Shown here: positions 21,208 to 30,617 of the stretch, piece after piece
Position numbering within the stretch: the stretch's first letter is position 1
Layout of the letters: every line of letters begins with the position of its first letter
Assembly (NCBI GenBank): GCA_006503475.1
Contig: RSEH01000071.1
Span: forward strand, 109,205-173,204
DNA length: 64,000 nt
DNA from: Stentor roeselii
Taxonomy: Eukaryota; Ciliophora; Heterotrichea; Heterotrichida; Stentoridae
Reading direction: 5' to 3'
The notes under the pieces: model-generated
Databases searched by the model: none
Told to the model about the DNA's origin: nothing
What the model saw: the letters and a program-made list of their open reading frames with translations, nothing else
Program-made: the position numbers and the translations under genes

Positions 21208-22500
21208 CTAAAACTTGAACATCTGAGAAACTGCCAAGTTCAAATCTCCATGAGCCTCAATTAAAGCTTTCTGCGCCTTCGAGTATTCAAAGCCCATATT
21301 CCCAACAAGAACCATCAATTTTCCATCATCAATAACCCTGAACCTAGCTTTAAGTTTCCCAAAGACTTTATTCCCAACAACAAATCTCCAAGTGGCATTA
21401 GAAAGTCCTGAATTTTTATTCAAATTGACCTGAACATTGATATCAATTTCTTTTCCAGCTTTTACTTCAGGTATTAAAACATCTTCAAATTCAAAGTTTC
21501 CATCATCAAGAATAAGTCTTGTTCCAGCAGGCCAGTCTTTTTTTCCAACATTTTTCACTTTCCAAGTGACATTAACAGTGGCTCCAGGAGCGGAAGGTAT
21601 TTCTTTCGGGTATTCTTGAGTTTTTACCTTGACTTTGAATTTTTTCTTGTTTTTTTGCTTGTCTTTTTTTTGGACTTTTGACAGGAGAAGTTGTTTAAAG
21701 TGTCCGATGATCGGGTTCATTTGTTGCCAGATGCCATTTGGATGAGTCTTCATTGGAGTTTTGATTTTAATCAGGGGGTGGGAATGGTTTCGAGAGGCTT
21801 CACATTCTTCACATAAGTCGAAGTCGTAGCAGGTGGTGCATTTGTAGCGAATTCCAACAATTGGACCGATATGGCACTCATCACATGTCACATTTGAATG
21901 AACCACTGGAGCACTTGGGTCGATTTCTGAATCTTTTTTCACTTCCTGTTGTTTTTTCTCATTTTTTTCCTTTTTCTCCTTTTTTTCCTTTCTCTTCACC
22001 TGCATAAGTCCCTTAGGCACTTTCGGTTTTTTTTCCTTTTTTTCCTTCTTCTTCACAACTTTTTCCTGAGAATTATTCTTTTCTTCAACAGGAGCTTCTT
22101 CATCACAAGAGTTGATTTCTCGAAGCCGTTCAATGCTATCAGGAATAAAATCAACATTTTGTCGACTTTCACTAGCAGGAGAAGAAACGCTTTCCAATAA
22201 AGACTGTCTAAGATTTTCAATCTTATCAAAGAAGCTGACCTGTTCGGTCTCTACAAGTTCAAGCTTAAGACTGAGTTTTCCTTGTGACCTGTCAAGTACT
22301 TCTCTTAATTCCAAGTCAGTAGTGATTGCGATGGGGTCTCCCTCTTCATCGAGGTACCTAACAGAAAAGTTGTTTTTTCCGTAAAGAGAAAGAAACAACT
22401 CTTGAAGTTCAGCAAGACTTGAAGGCACTCGAGTGACTTTTCGAATTTCCTGCCCAAGTTGGAACTTGATGCTAAACGATGGATTTCTGTTCAGACTCAT
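21208..22500 (-). CDS. NBR1: NBR1-type selective autophagy receptor
   Basis: The 430-aa protein has the full NBR1 order. An N-terminal PB1 domain (about 8-83, with KFQLGQEIRKVTR and DEEGDPIAITTDLELREVL) mediates oligomerisation. A very basic, Lys-rich linker follows. A ZZ zinc finger (about 201-247) has CDECHIGPIVGIRYKCTTCY and DFDLCEECEASRNHSHPLI. The NBR1-specific four-tryptophan (FW, Ig-like) domain (about 295-385) has VTWKVKNVGKKDWPAGTRLI and ATWRFVVGNKVFG. A C-terminal UBA-like domain (about 390-430) has LVGNMGFEYSKAQKALIEAH. The family links ubiquitinated cargo to Atg8 membranes. No unambiguous LIR is evident by eye. At under half the length of animal NBR1 it is compact. Confidence 0.92.
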   Translation of the reverse strand: MSLNRNPSFSIKFQLGQEIRKVTRVPSSLAELQELFLSLYGKNNFSVRYLDEEGDPIAITTDLELREVLDRSQGKLSLKLELVETEQVSFFDKIENLRQSLLESVSSPASESRQNVDFIPDSIERLREINSCDEEAPVEEKNNSQEKVVKKKEKKEKKPKVPKGLMQVKRKEKKEKKEKNEKKQQEVKKDSEIDPSAPVVHSNVTCDECHIGPIVGIRYKCTTCYDFDLCEECEASRNHSHPLIKIKTPMKTHPNGIWQQMNPIIGHFKQLLLSKVQKKDKQKNKKKFKVKVKTQEYPKEIPSAPGATVNVTWKVKNVGKKDWPAGTRLILDDGNFEFEDVLIPEVKAGKEIDINVQVNLNKNSGLSNATWRFVVGNKVFGKLKARFRVIDDGKLMVLVGNMGFEYSKAQKALIEAHGDLNLAVSQMFKF

Positions 22501-22587
22501 TAGTCGATGAACTATTTATAAGCTTTTGAATTAAATGGCTTAAATAATCATCGCTTCTGACCAGAACTGACCAAATTTATTATTTAC

Positions 22588-23682
22588 TTAGTCCAGGTCC
22601 ATCTTATCCTCATTTTCTAGATCTTTAAACAAGGCTCGAGTTTTCGTCATTAAAACTGGACTTCGAGGTCGTGTTAGCTCTTCTTGAGACCTTTTCACCA
22701 TAAAAGGTCTTAAATCTTGTAAAGGTTTCGCTTTAAACTCTAAAGTTTTTCTATAGTTTTTCAATTCTTCAGCTTCTAATATCGCCTGCTGGATTTTTAA
22801 CTCGTTCATCAGATTTTCCTTGTCCTTCACAAAAGATTCAAATTTTTCTCTTTCAATTGCGCGCTTTTCTGTACTTAGTTCAAAAGAAACAGGCTGGGTA
22901 GGCTCGAAATTAGTGACAGGAACAAAAACATTATTAAAATTCGGCATTGGCCTTGCAACAAATTTGAATTCTTTGTTTTTTTCCTCGTTTTTTTGACGAT
23001 TTTCGAGAAAATTTTGAAATTTTGTATTTTTCATGTTTTGGAAACTTGAAGAACTTGAAGGACTTTGAGAACTTTGAGATCTTTGCAAGGAATGGAAAGT
23101 TTGAGATGGTGGAAATGACTGAAAGCCTTCAAAGTTGATAAGACTTGAAGAACTCTCAGAAGTCAAGTCAAAAAGTCCTTCAGATTTAAAAAAAGGACTC
23201 TCGTTGAAATGGCATGAACGTGGTCTTTGCCCGGAATTGGAAAAAGTTGAAATTGTTTCAGGTTTTGAGAATCTTGTCGAAAAATCTCTGAAAGACCTTG
23301 AGGATGACTTGCAGTTCTCATCTGAAAACAAAGGATTTTTTCTTTGTTTTTCCAAGTCAGCAGGAAGTCCTGAGGTCTTTGAGAAGTCTTTTGGCTCTGG
23401 GTACTTCGGCATCGGCCTTGCTTTGAACTTTGGTCTTGAATCAACTCCGAGCATTTCAATGTCTTGATTTCGAGATGATGATGATTTTTGGGAACGTTCT
23501 TCGGTTTTTAAATTAAAAGGCTGGGGAATTGTTGGAGTGAAGGAAAAGGATGAACTTGATGTGCTTGATGAACTTGTGAAGGACTCTTGGGTTGATGATT
23601 GCAATCTTTTCAACTTTTTCGATGGGTTAAAGCAAGAGTTTTGAACTGGGGTGAATTTTCGCTTTAGCAACGGGTTTGACAT
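22588..23682 (-). CDS. TPX2-motif protein
   Basis: A 364-aa, Ser-rich protein from ATG 23682. It carries three variants of the TPX2 signature F.A.P.P: KFKARPMPKYPEPKDF, FKFVARPMPNFNNVF and FKAKPLQDLRPFMVKRSQEE, the last next to a helix (NELKIQQAILEAEELKNYRK). In animals and plants such motifs bind microtubules and importin and nucleate spindle microtubules. The rest is low complexity (poly-Ser tracts near residues 35-50 and 190-210), so assignment rests on these motifs only. It lies 87 bp upstream of the NBR1 gene on the same strand. Confidence 0.65.
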   Translation of the reverse strand: MSNPLLKRKFTPVQNSCFNPSKKLKRLQSSTQESFTSSSSTSSSSFSFTPTIPQPFNLKTEERSQKSSSSRNQDIEMLGVDSRPKFKARPMPKYPEPKDFSKTSGLPADLEKQRKNPLFSDENCKSSSRSFRDFSTRFSKPETISTFSNSGQRPRSCHFNESPFFKSEGLFDLTSESSSSLINFEGFQSFPPSQTFHSLQRSQSSQSPSSSSSFQNMKNTKFQNFLENRQKNEEKNKEFKFVARPMPNFNNVFVPVTNFEPTQPVSFELSTEKRAIEREKFESFVKDKENLMNELKIQQAILEAEELKNYRKTLEFKAKPLQDLRPFMVKRSQEELTRPRSPVLMTKTRALFKDLENEDKMDLD

Positions 23683-24120
23683 TTAAATAATAACGGAATT
23701 GTTGAAATAGAGAACTTGGGAACATTTTTAATAAGGACAGTTTTTAGATATTTTCAGACTTTTTTAAGCGATTTCTAGCAATTATTTAACGTTTCTAACC
23801 CTTTTCTTCAATATTCCATCATCTAGCCCAATAATAGTAATCCAAGCAAATCTACAATACAATCTAAAATCTCATCAAATCTATTATAAATCCATCAATC
23901 CTAATTGAAAATGACCCAAGAAAAGTGAAAATATCTTTAAATCCACCTAAAACTCACAAAACAATGAAAAAATCCTAAAAAATCCTCATATCCTCTCTGA
24001 AAAAACACCAGCCCTCCCATCCAATAATAAAAATCAAACTTTCCCTTCAATCCGCCCCACAAAACTAAAACATTCCCAACATTCTAACCCTAATCCTCTG
24101 CAAAATCCTCAAATATTAAA
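23683..24120. other. Divergent promoter region between TPX2-motif and Tctex1 genes
   Basis: 438 bp without a gene. The half near 23683 is G/T-rich on the + strand and the half near 24120 strongly A/C-rich, as expected for two outward-facing leaders. No known box recognised. Confidence 0.55.
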
Positions 24121-24504
24121 ATGGCAGACGAAGGCCAAGGCCCAGACGACGTAACTTCCAATTAGCTTACATTCACCCACCAAGAACTAGAAGAAAAAGT
24201 GACAGAAGCAGTTGAGTCAGTCCTCTTCAACAAGGTCTACGATGAAAAAGAGGTTCAAAAATGGATAAACGAAATCTGCGAGCGTCTCATACAAAGTTTA
24301 TATGACACGAAAAAACCTTTCAAGTATATGGTGACCTGCATGATTATGCAAAAAACTGAAGCAGGACTTCAAACGAGCTATGCTTGCAACTTCGAAGGCG
24401 GCACTGATATGGCTCAACAGTTCCTCTGGCCTAAGGAAAAGGCGAAGGATCAGTCGAATAAGACTTTATACGCGATTGTGACTACCTTTTGCGCGAGGTT
24501 CTAA
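24121..24504 (+). CDS. DYNLT: Tctex1-type dynein light chain
   Basis: The spliced 122-aa protein begins MADEGQGPDDLTFTHQELEE and contains the Tctex1 fold signature: VYDEKEVQKWINEICERLIQ, then KPFKYMVTCMIMQKTEAGLQ, then SYACNFEGGTD and a closing YAIVTTFCARF. Tctex1 light chains dimerise on dynein intermediate chains in cytoplasmic or axonemal dyneins. Length fits the family (about 110-120 aa). A 15-nt intron at 24151-24165 lies ten codons after the start; the frame from the upstream ATG is otherwise closed by TAG. Confidence 0.95.
24151..24165 (+). other. 15-nt intron in the Tctex1 gene
   Basis: gtaacttccaattag. Phase 0; A at position 10; in-frame TAG if retained. Confidence 0.92.
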
Positions 24505-24564
24505 AGGACTAGAAAGTAATCAAATTAACCTTTTTCAAATATCATCCGTAAATTTTAATAATAA

Positions 24565-25137
24565 ATGGCTCAAAGAGAACCCTGTCCTGACCGATTCTTC
24601 GACGATCTGGGTGGAGGCTTCGCGATGGGTTGTGTAGGAGGTAGTATCTATTACTTCATAAAAGGTTTCATCAGTGCTCCATCTCGTGAAAGGTTTAAGG
24701 GTGCATTAAGAGCTGTGAAGTTCAGAGCTCCAACATTAGGAGGAGGCTTCGCAATGTGGGGAGGTTTATTTTCGATATTTGACTGTTCACTTCTGTGGTA
24801 CCGTCAGCAAGAAGGTCCAACAAATGCTATTTATGCAGGGTTTATGACAGGAGGAGCCCTTGCAGCGCGAGCTGGTTTTCATATCTGTTGGAGAAACGCG
24901 ATGGCAGGAGGAGTTATTTTAGCAGTCATTGAAGGGGTCGGCATTGGTTATAACAACTTTATGGTAAAACAACAGCTGCTCATGATGCATGAAGTATCTA
25001 AAATAAATGAAGAAAGAATGAAAAGGATGAGTCAAGGACTACCGGATTATTCCGTCGAAACTTTGCAGGATATGCTGATGCAGAAACAACAGGAAAATAA
25101 TACTGGATTCTTTTCTGCTTTACTTAATAGGGGATAA
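24565..25137 (+). CDS. TIM17: Tim17-family mitochondrial import protein
   Basis: A 190-aa protein with the Tim17/22/23 fold. MAQREPCPDRFFDDLGGGFA is typical of the Tim17 N-terminus, followed by GCVGGSIYYFIKGFISAPSR and LGGGFAMWGGLFSIFDCSLL, the conserved second-helix signature, then Gly-rich hydrophobic segments (GFMTGGALAARAG and GGVILAVIEGVGIGYNN). Tim17 is a channel component of the TIM23 translocase of the inner mitochondrial membrane, importing presequence proteins. Length and motif order favour Tim17 over Tim22 or Tim23. It lies 60 bp downstream of the Tctex1 gene. Confidence 0.93.
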   Translation: MAQREPCPDRFFDDLGGGFAMGCVGGSIYYFIKGFISAPSRERFKGALRAVKFRAPTLGGGFAMWGGLFSIFDCSLLWYRQQEGPTNAIYAGFMTGGALAARAGFHICWRNAMAGGVILAVIEGVGIGYNNFMVKQQLLMMHEVSKINEERMKRMSQGLPDYSVETLQDMLMQKQQENNTGFFSALLNRG

Positions 25138-25179
25138 TTTGAGACTTTATTGATAATGAAGTTAGGGTTATTGGAATAA

Positions 25180-25923
25180 ATGGAATTTAATTGTACACCT
25201 TTTGTTATCTCTGAGAAATTTAAGGAAAATTTGAAGAAATCTTTTAGGAATGGGGAAGGTGTTAGGAAAAATCATCTGAAAAAAGAAGGAACAGGAGTGA
25301 GTGAAGAATGTACAAAGATCAGATTTGAATTAACTGAAAAATCTGGAAGTTTGTCACCTTTGCTCAGTACTTCAAGAACTGTCTCTAGTCTCTGCGAGTC
25401 GCTTAATAAAAAAAGTCATTCAAAACATGTGATTCCATCAAAAACCACCTCAAGGCTGAAAACATTGAGAAACTCTTGGCTTAACCCAAAACTTTTAACC
25501 CCTGTTCTTTCATCTAGAAGATGTAAAAAAGAAGAAAATTTTTCACCTGAAATTCGTAAAAAAGTCTTAAAAATCCAAAAAGAAAAAAAAAGTCACTTTA
25601 AAGTTCTCTTGAAAAATAACGATTTTTTATTGAAAACTCAAGAAATCTTTAGAAATTCGAGAAATGAATTTAATGAAAGTGATGATCCTACTTTCTTATC
25701 TGCTCGAATAAGTAACGACTGCGAAAGTCACCAAAGTTTAAGGATTGATTCAAAAAGACTTGAAAATTTTTCTGTTTCACTTGAAAAAGATTCAAATTTT
25801 GGAGTTTCTGACAGGTTTACTCAAACTGATAATTTGGGTTTTTCTGAATTGGATCATTTGGATGATGAAGAAGTGAAGAAAGGGATTATTTTTATATCGA
25901 AACTTGCAGATTTCTTTAAATGA
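25180..25923 (+). CDS. Hypothetical Ser/Lys-rich protein
   Basis: A 247-aa open frame from ATG 25180, ending TGA. It is basic and Ser-rich in the first 150 residues (SLSPLLSTSRTVSSL, KKSHSKHVIPSKTTSR) and acidic near the end (LDHLDDEEVKKGI). No domain recognised. The coding strand moves from A-rich to G/T-rich as in neighbouring genes. It converges on the minus-strand gene ending at 25935, leaving 11 bp between the stops. Confidence 0.6.
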   Translation: MEFNCTPFVISEKFKENLKKSFRNGEGVRKNHLKKEGTGVSEECTKIRFELTEKSGSLSPLLSTSRTVSSLCESLNKKSHSKHVIPSKTTSRLKTLRNSWLNPKLLTPVLSSRRCKKEENFSPEIRKKVLKIQKEKKSHFKVLLKNNDFLLKTQEIFRNSRNEFNESDDPTFLSARISNDCESHQSLRIDSKRLENFSVSLEKDSNFGVSDRFTQTDNLGFSELDHLDDEEVKKGIIFISKLADFFK

Positions 25924-25934
25924 ATTAATTTAAT

Positions 25935-26621
25935 TTAGTGACCTCGACTTTTACTTTTTATTGGAAATGTTGTGTTTGTGCGATGCACTGATGAGTAAGT
26001 CCATGGGAACTGCTGATGGCCAGTTCTTAATCTACTTGGTAGCCTTGATTCGGCTTCTGATAAAGGGTCTTGTGAATACTCTTGCCACTTTTTTAAAGAA
26101 GGTACTTCTGAGCTTCCTGCGATACGTCTTGTGTAAGAGTTGTTGAAGTTTGATTTGATTGAATATCGAAATTTTTTCACAAGTATCTCTTTTTCTTTCC
26201 CCGTTCTTTTCTTCCCAAACAAGTCTTCAGCAAAAAAAATGCTAGTTTGAAAAGAATGACTTGACTCAGGAATTTTTTGCATTAAAAAGCTAAAATCTTC
26301 AACTTTTTCCTCAATTTTAAAACTTTCTAAATTTTCTCTCAAATCATTAGTAGAAACAGGAGCCTCCGATTGAATAACAGGGCAGTTAATATAATGAATC
26401 TTTTTACGAATGAACTCACGGCTCCGATGAAGAGTTTTATTTGATGGTAACTGGTTTGTGTTGTAAATGGGAACTTTTCGCACTATTTTATTGTGAGTTT
26501 CTTCGAGATTTCGCTTTTCCTTCAAGAGTTTTTCTAGAGAAGTTGTATTCCCTGGGCTTTGGAATTCAATAGTTTTTGACCGAAGTTCAATACATTTGGA
26601 AAATGTTGCTTTTGGCTCCAT
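25935..26621 (-). CDS. Hypothetical protein
   Basis: A 228-aa open frame from ATG 26621 (MEPKATFSKCIELRSKTIEF). It has a helical basic segment (LEKLLKEKRNLEETHNKIVR) followed by low-complexity sequence ending in a Ser/Arg-rich tail. No domain recognised. Stop-to-stop spacing with the convergent gene is 11 bp, which fits the local gene density. Confidence 0.55.
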   Translation of the reverse strand: MEPKATFSKCIELRSKTIEFQSPGNTTSLEKLLKEKRNLEETHNKIVRKVPIYNTNQLPSNKTLHRSREFIRKKIHYINCPVIQSEAPVSTNDLRENLESFKIEEKVEDFSFLMQKIPESSHSFQTSIFFAEDLFGKKRTGKEKEILVKKFRYSIKSNFNNSYTRRIAGSSEVPSLKKWQEYSQDPLSEAESRLPSRLRTGHQQFPWTYSSVHRTNTTFPIKSKSRGH

Positions 26622-26869
26622 GAAATAGGAAAATTATTTGATTAGTGTGTAAAAGAAATCCGAAAATTGTTAAAGTTTAAGAGTATTAAATAAAATATCT
26701 GAAAATTAGAATCTTATAAAAATTTAATCTTGATCATAAAGAAATTCCAAAAATTTACTATTTTTCTCAAGATTCTAATCAAATCCCACCTTTTTTCAAT
26801 AATTTCAACATTTTCGGTATTTAAGTATCCAAAAGTCCAATCCAAAAAATTCCAATAATTAAATTTCAA

Positions 26870-28192
26870 ATGAATTCCCTGAGCGAGTCCTTAAACAACA
26901 GCCATTCCCAGCTAATCAAGTCCGTCTTCAGCGACCTAGAAAAACAGAAAGATTCTAAATTTTCATACGAGGAGATCTCTCAATACCTATCAAAAAAATC
27001 AGGAAAAATCTTCAACAACGAGCTTCTAATCGAGATCTTCCATTCAGTAGACTTAACCCAAGAGTCTTCCATAACAGCCGAGGAGTTTTTATCAGGATAT
27101 CAAAAGACCGAGTTCATGTTAACCTCCCAAATCACAGACCTAAAGCAACAAATTTCAGAAAACATTTCAAATCTTTCAAAAACTCAAAAAAATCTTATCG
27201 AAATCAAGTCGAACGGAAAAAACTTAGACAATAATCTTTATCTTACTGTTCAAAATGTGAAAAATATTGAATCGCCTTATAAGTGTAAAGTTGTTGTGAA
27301 GGTCATTTGTGATGGAAGAGAACTGGTCACTGAGCCAAGGTCTTTAAATGATTTGGTTTGGGACACCAGCTACACGGTTCCGGTTTCAACTGGTCAAGGA
27401 AGCATTGTTTTGCAGGTCTGCTCCTGGGAATTTGGAAAGATTCGAAATGTTTTGTATGAACTTTCTATTCCGTTTTGTGCTTTGGCTAAACAGGAACTGC
27501 ATGAAGATGCTTTACCTTTAAATCCTGTTGAGCAAGGTAGGAATAGTAATGCTTGTCTTGCTCTGGCTATTCAGTGGATTTATGATTTGAATGTTTACCT
27601 TGAAGGAATGGTTAAGGATTATGAGGATGCTATTAAGGAAGATAAAAATCAGCTGGAAATTTTGAAAAACTTTTGGAATGAACTTAAGGCACCTACTGAT
27701 GCTTTTGGATTACCTGATTGGATTAAGCAGAATCAAGAACTTGCGCAAGTTGAGCGGGTTGTCAGTTCAAAAGTTCAAAGTTTCTTTGAAAAAGTCGAAT
27801 TTTTTCAGGATCGAGAAATCAGTGGCAGGACCGTTAAATGGGAAAAAGTCGTCACTTTTTGTTTAACTTGCTTCGGAATCATCAGTCTTTTTAATTGTTT
27901 TCAACAGCCTGCGTTTTTTAATGTACTTGTTAATTAGATCACTTTGCTCGTGTATGCGATCTTGCATTTTGTTAAAAGAGAAAATCTTGCTTTTCATTTT
28001 CGAGTCTTAGCTGCTGGACTCATTTTGTCACAGTTTAATGATCTCATCTGGGCAATGAATCATGTGAGTTTCGAAATCAATTCAAGTATTTTTACAAGGA
28101 AAATCGAATTTTACACGTTTTGGATCAACTTTTGCTTGAAGTTTGTTTATACTGCAGTTTTTTGGAAGGTTTCTATAGATAATCATCAGTAA
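26870..28192 (+). CDS. Protein with EF-hand-like, C2-like and membrane segments
   Basis: The spliced product is 435 aa. Residues 1-90 look like a pair of EF-hand-like helices (SYEEISQYLSKKSGKIFNNE, HSVDLTQESSITAEEFL), with weak calcium loops. A coiled coil follows (ITDLKQQISENISNLSKTQK). Residues about 125-230 look like a C2 domain (LYLTVQNVKNIESPYKCKVV, LNDLVWDTSYTVPV, VLQVCSWEFGKIRNVLYELS). The C-terminus has several hydrophobic segments (VVTFCLTCFGIISLFNCFQQ, ITLLVYAILHFV, LAAGLILSQF, FCLKFVYTAVFW). The 15-nt intron at 27923-27937 joins this membrane region. The layout suggests a calcium-responsive membrane protein; family unknown. Confidence 0.75.
27923..27937 (+). other. 15-nt intron in the EF-hand/C2 membrane gene
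   Basis: gtacttgttaattag. Phase 0; A at position 10; in-frame TAG if retained. Removal extends the protein by about 85 residues of membrane sequence. Confidence 0.85.
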
Positions 28193-28264
28193 ATAGGAGT
28201 TTTCGATGTTGGTTTATTTAAATTTTCATAGTTTATTCTTTTATTTCAAATAGAGTCAATATAC

Positions 28265-29338
28265 ATGATAAAAACGAAAATTGATCGAAGATCGAAAAGT
28301 TCGAAACTGCCTCCAATCGGTCGAAAATTCTCCTCAATTCCAACAATCGGCAAAGTAGCTCCTACAAACATAATCGACCAACAAGACTACTTTTTCAAAA
28401 ATAACTGTGCAGTAAATCCAATTCTAAACTATTCACACAACAGCCAATCAGACTACACCAATAAATTCAAAGTTTCTTCAAAGTACCTGTTAGAAGCCAC
28501 AACAATTCTCGATAACTGTCTTCGTGACTTCAAAACAGAGTCAAATTACTTCGAAAGCGACGGAGGTAAACTTTTGACAAACGAAGAGACAGTAGAGTGT
28601 TTCGACAAGTACATGTCTTCCTTAGGACTTGAAAACATGCTGACAATAAACTTTTCAAATGAAGCCATCGCCCCGACAGCAGTGAACTACAACCCAAAGA
28701 CCAACAAATGTGTGGCAACAGTGGCTTTGCCGATATTTTACAGAGAAAATAGAATTTCTGGTGTTTTGCATCATGAACTAGGCACCCATCTACTACGTTC
28801 CTTGAATGACAAGAAACAGGTCTGGAACAATAAAAGAAAAAAGTGGGGCTTGAAGCATTATGTTGAAACTGAAGAAGGACTGGCAACTATTCACACGAAT
28901 ATTGATGGAGCTTTTACTGTTGGAAGAAAACCTTATTTGTGGAGTGCTGCTCTTCATTATTATGCAAGTTTTAAAGCTTCTCAAATGTCTTTTGTTGAGC
29001 TTTTTGCTGATTTGGAAAAATATATTGATAATCCTATTAAGAGGTTTAAAGAAACTCTTAGGGTTAAGAGGGGATTGTCTGATACAGGAAAACCTGGAGG
29101 GTGTTATAAGGACCAGGTCTACTTGTCTGGAGCCATTAAAATTTTGAAGGCAAGATGGAAAATCGACTTCAAGGAACTATATGCGGGGAAAATCGCTTTA
29201 GAGGATTATTTCAGGGATGAGGTTAGGGCTGTTATGAAAAGTAGTGAGATTATTTTACCTGCTTTTATGAATGATATGGCAGTTTATCGCAAGGCTTTGG
29301 ATAATATTGCAAAGACTAATGGAATTGACTTTTCTTAG
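28265..29338 (+). CDS. MATCAP/KIAA0895-type tyrosine carboxypeptidase (DUF1704)
   Basis: A 357-aa protein. DUF1704 members include vertebrate MATCAP, a metallopeptidase that removes the C-terminal tyrosine of alpha-tubulin. The zinc-site signature is visible: GVLHHELGTHLLRSLN (about residues 168-182; HELGTH provides two histidines and the glutamate) followed by KHYVETEEGLATIHT, which carries the downstream conserved glutamates. The flanks PTAVNYNPKTNKC and GGCYKDQVYLSGAIKILK are also family-like. In a ciliate with heavily modified microtubules a tubulin detyrosinase role is plausible but inferred. No intron was found; the start is ATG 28265. Confidence 0.88.
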   Translation: MIKTKIDRRSKSSKLPPIGRKFSSIPTIGKVAPTNIIDQQDYFFKNNCAVNPILNYSHNSQSDYTNKFKVSSKYLLEATTILDNCLRDFKTESNYFESDGGKLLTNEETVECFDKYMSSLGLENMLTINFSNEAIAPTAVNYNPKTNKCVATVALPIFYRENRISGVLHHELGTHLLRSLNDKKQVWNNKRKKWGLKHYVETEEGLATIHTNIDGAFTVGRKPYLWSAALHYYASFKASQMSFVELFADLEKYIDNPIKRFKETLRVKRGLSDTGKPGGCYKDQVYLSGAIKILKARWKIDFKELYAGKIALEDYFRDEVRAVMKSSEIILPAFMNDMAVYRKALDNIAKTNGIDFS

Positions 29339-29378
29339 TTAATGGAAATTTATTTAAAACTAGAGAATTTTTTAAAAT

Positions 29379-29639
29379 CTAGAAAGTTATACAGTTAGAG
29401 CAGCTAGCTCTAGAGTTAGAAACAATTTCTTGCCTAGTCGGTTTCCTGGTTAAAACTGAGTTGCCAATATGTACACTATAAAAAGCCTCATCAAATATTC
29501 CATTCCCATGGTCATGCTTGACAATAACAGTAGAGGCCCTGCTTTCAGTCTTCTCCTTCCCCATCGACAAAATGCTGTATTCGTCTTCCCAATCCTGAGC
29601 AATTACAGACATATTATAATAAATCAAACTAAATCGCAT
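29379..29639 (-). CDS. Small hypothetical protein
   Basis: An open frame of 86 aa from ATG 29639, with a second in-frame ATG nine codons in (MSVIAQDWEDEYSILSMG). It ends with a Cys pair (SCSNCITF). No domain recognised. It lies 7 bp downstream of the CXC-domain gene on the same strand; no 15-nt intron links them. It could be a real small gene or the unlinked end of something else. Confidence 0.4.
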   Translation of the reverse strand: MRFSLIYYNMSVIAQDWEDEYSILSMGKEKTESRASTVIVKHDHGNGIFDEAFYSVHIGNSVLTRKPTRQEIVSNSRASCSNCITF

Positions 29640-29646
29640 ATTCTAA

Positions 29647-30384
29647 CTAATCCCAAGTCTTGTGTAGAGCAATAATTATCTGTTCATAAATAGAAAATTC
29701 AAGTTTCCTGAACTCTTTCGAAAAAGTGAAGACTTTCTTTCTTGGAGATTCACAAGGTTCGGCCTCAGTGATTTCAGTTGCCATTATCTCCTCATCGCAA
29801 GTCAGATCAACTGGCTCTTCTTCTTTTTTATGCTTCTGAATATTTTCATTAAAAACTCCATCAAAGAATCCTTTGATGATTTCATTCTCAAGTCCCATGT
29901 TTTCGGATTTGAAAATTATTCTTTTCACGGGCAAGTCAACAGCTCTAAGATCCGAATTTTCATTTTTGCTTGATATTCATTACCATTCAATACATTTACA
30001 AATTTCCGAGCAATTGACTCCAGCCTGATAACATTCACAATATTTTTTAAGACATCCAGTCCTTCGACAAGCGCATCCCTTAGACCGTCTGTCCTGCCAA
30101 GTGTTTGACATGGAAAAAGGAGAGATTTTAGGTCTAAAAGCTGCAGGGTTTCTTTCCAGGATACCCGCGATGGCTTCTTTTCGAAAGGTCTATTTTTTAC
30201 TTACCTCGTTCAAAGAAGTGTTGTGACAGTTCAAACAGTTGCAGTTGTTGCAGTACTCGCCTTGAGAAAAACATTCACAGTACAACTTCAAACATTTTGA
30301 GTGTTTGCAATTACAACTTCGCTTTCCCGCCTTTGAAGGACTTGGAGAAGGGTATGTAGGAGATGGAGGGTTTAAATTTTGCAT
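29647..30384 (-). CDS. Tesmin/TSO1-like CXC (LIN54-type) DNA-binding protein
   Basis: The 235-aa product from three exons has two complete CXC repeats. The first is [20 protein letters not shown] then [14 protein letters not shown]. The linker is [20 protein letters not shown], the hallmark between the two repeats. The second is [20 protein letters not shown] then [16 protein letters not shown]. Such CRC modules bind CHR/TTYGAA-type DNA sites in LIN54 (DREAM/MuvB) and plant TSO1. Introns of 15 nt at 30190-30204 and 29969-29983 are essential: the second reconstructs the last Cys (TG|C) of the second repeat. The C-terminal 90 residues are acidic with no known domain. Short for the family, consisting almost only of the DNA-binding module. 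Confidence 0.92.
29969..29983 (-). other. 15-nt intron 2 of the CXC gene
   Basis: Minus strand gtaatgaatatcaag. It splits the codon of the last Cys of CXC repeat 2; A at position 10; in-frame TAA if retained. Confidence 0.9.
30190..30204 (-). other. 15-nt intron 1 of the CXC gene
   Basis: Minus strand gtaagtaaaaaatag. Phase 0 between the first CXC repeat and the RNP linker; A at position 10; in-frame TAG if retained. Confidence 0.92.
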
Positions 30385-30460
30385 TTTTAATGTTTTTAAT
30401 ACGGAGAGCAGGTTTTTTCGAAGTGATTTTTCATGAAAGGACCTGTTGTTTTTTTATGGT

Positions 30461-30541
30461 TTTTCGAGGAGAAAGTTGAAATTTTTTCGTTTTTTAAACT
30501 TTTTCGAGGAAAAAGTTGAAATTTTTTCTTTTTTTCAGCTT
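30461..30541. repeat. Two-copy tandem duplication of about 42 bp
   Basis: TTTTTCGAGGA(G/A)AAAGTTG followed by AAATTTTTTC and a T-run occurs twice in succession upstream of the CXC gene start (minus strand), inside its leader. Function unknown. Confidence 0.65.
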
Positions 30542-30617
30542 TTTTTAAGACTTTTAAGGTATCTTTTTCTTGATATGAGAAAGTTTTTATTACTTCTTCA
30601 TCAATTATTCCTAAACC

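Noticed and set aside
29379-30384. Fusion of the small 86-aa frame with the CXC gene
   Set aside because: No 15- or 16-nt GT...AG stretch links the two frames; the CXC protein ends at a clear TAG.
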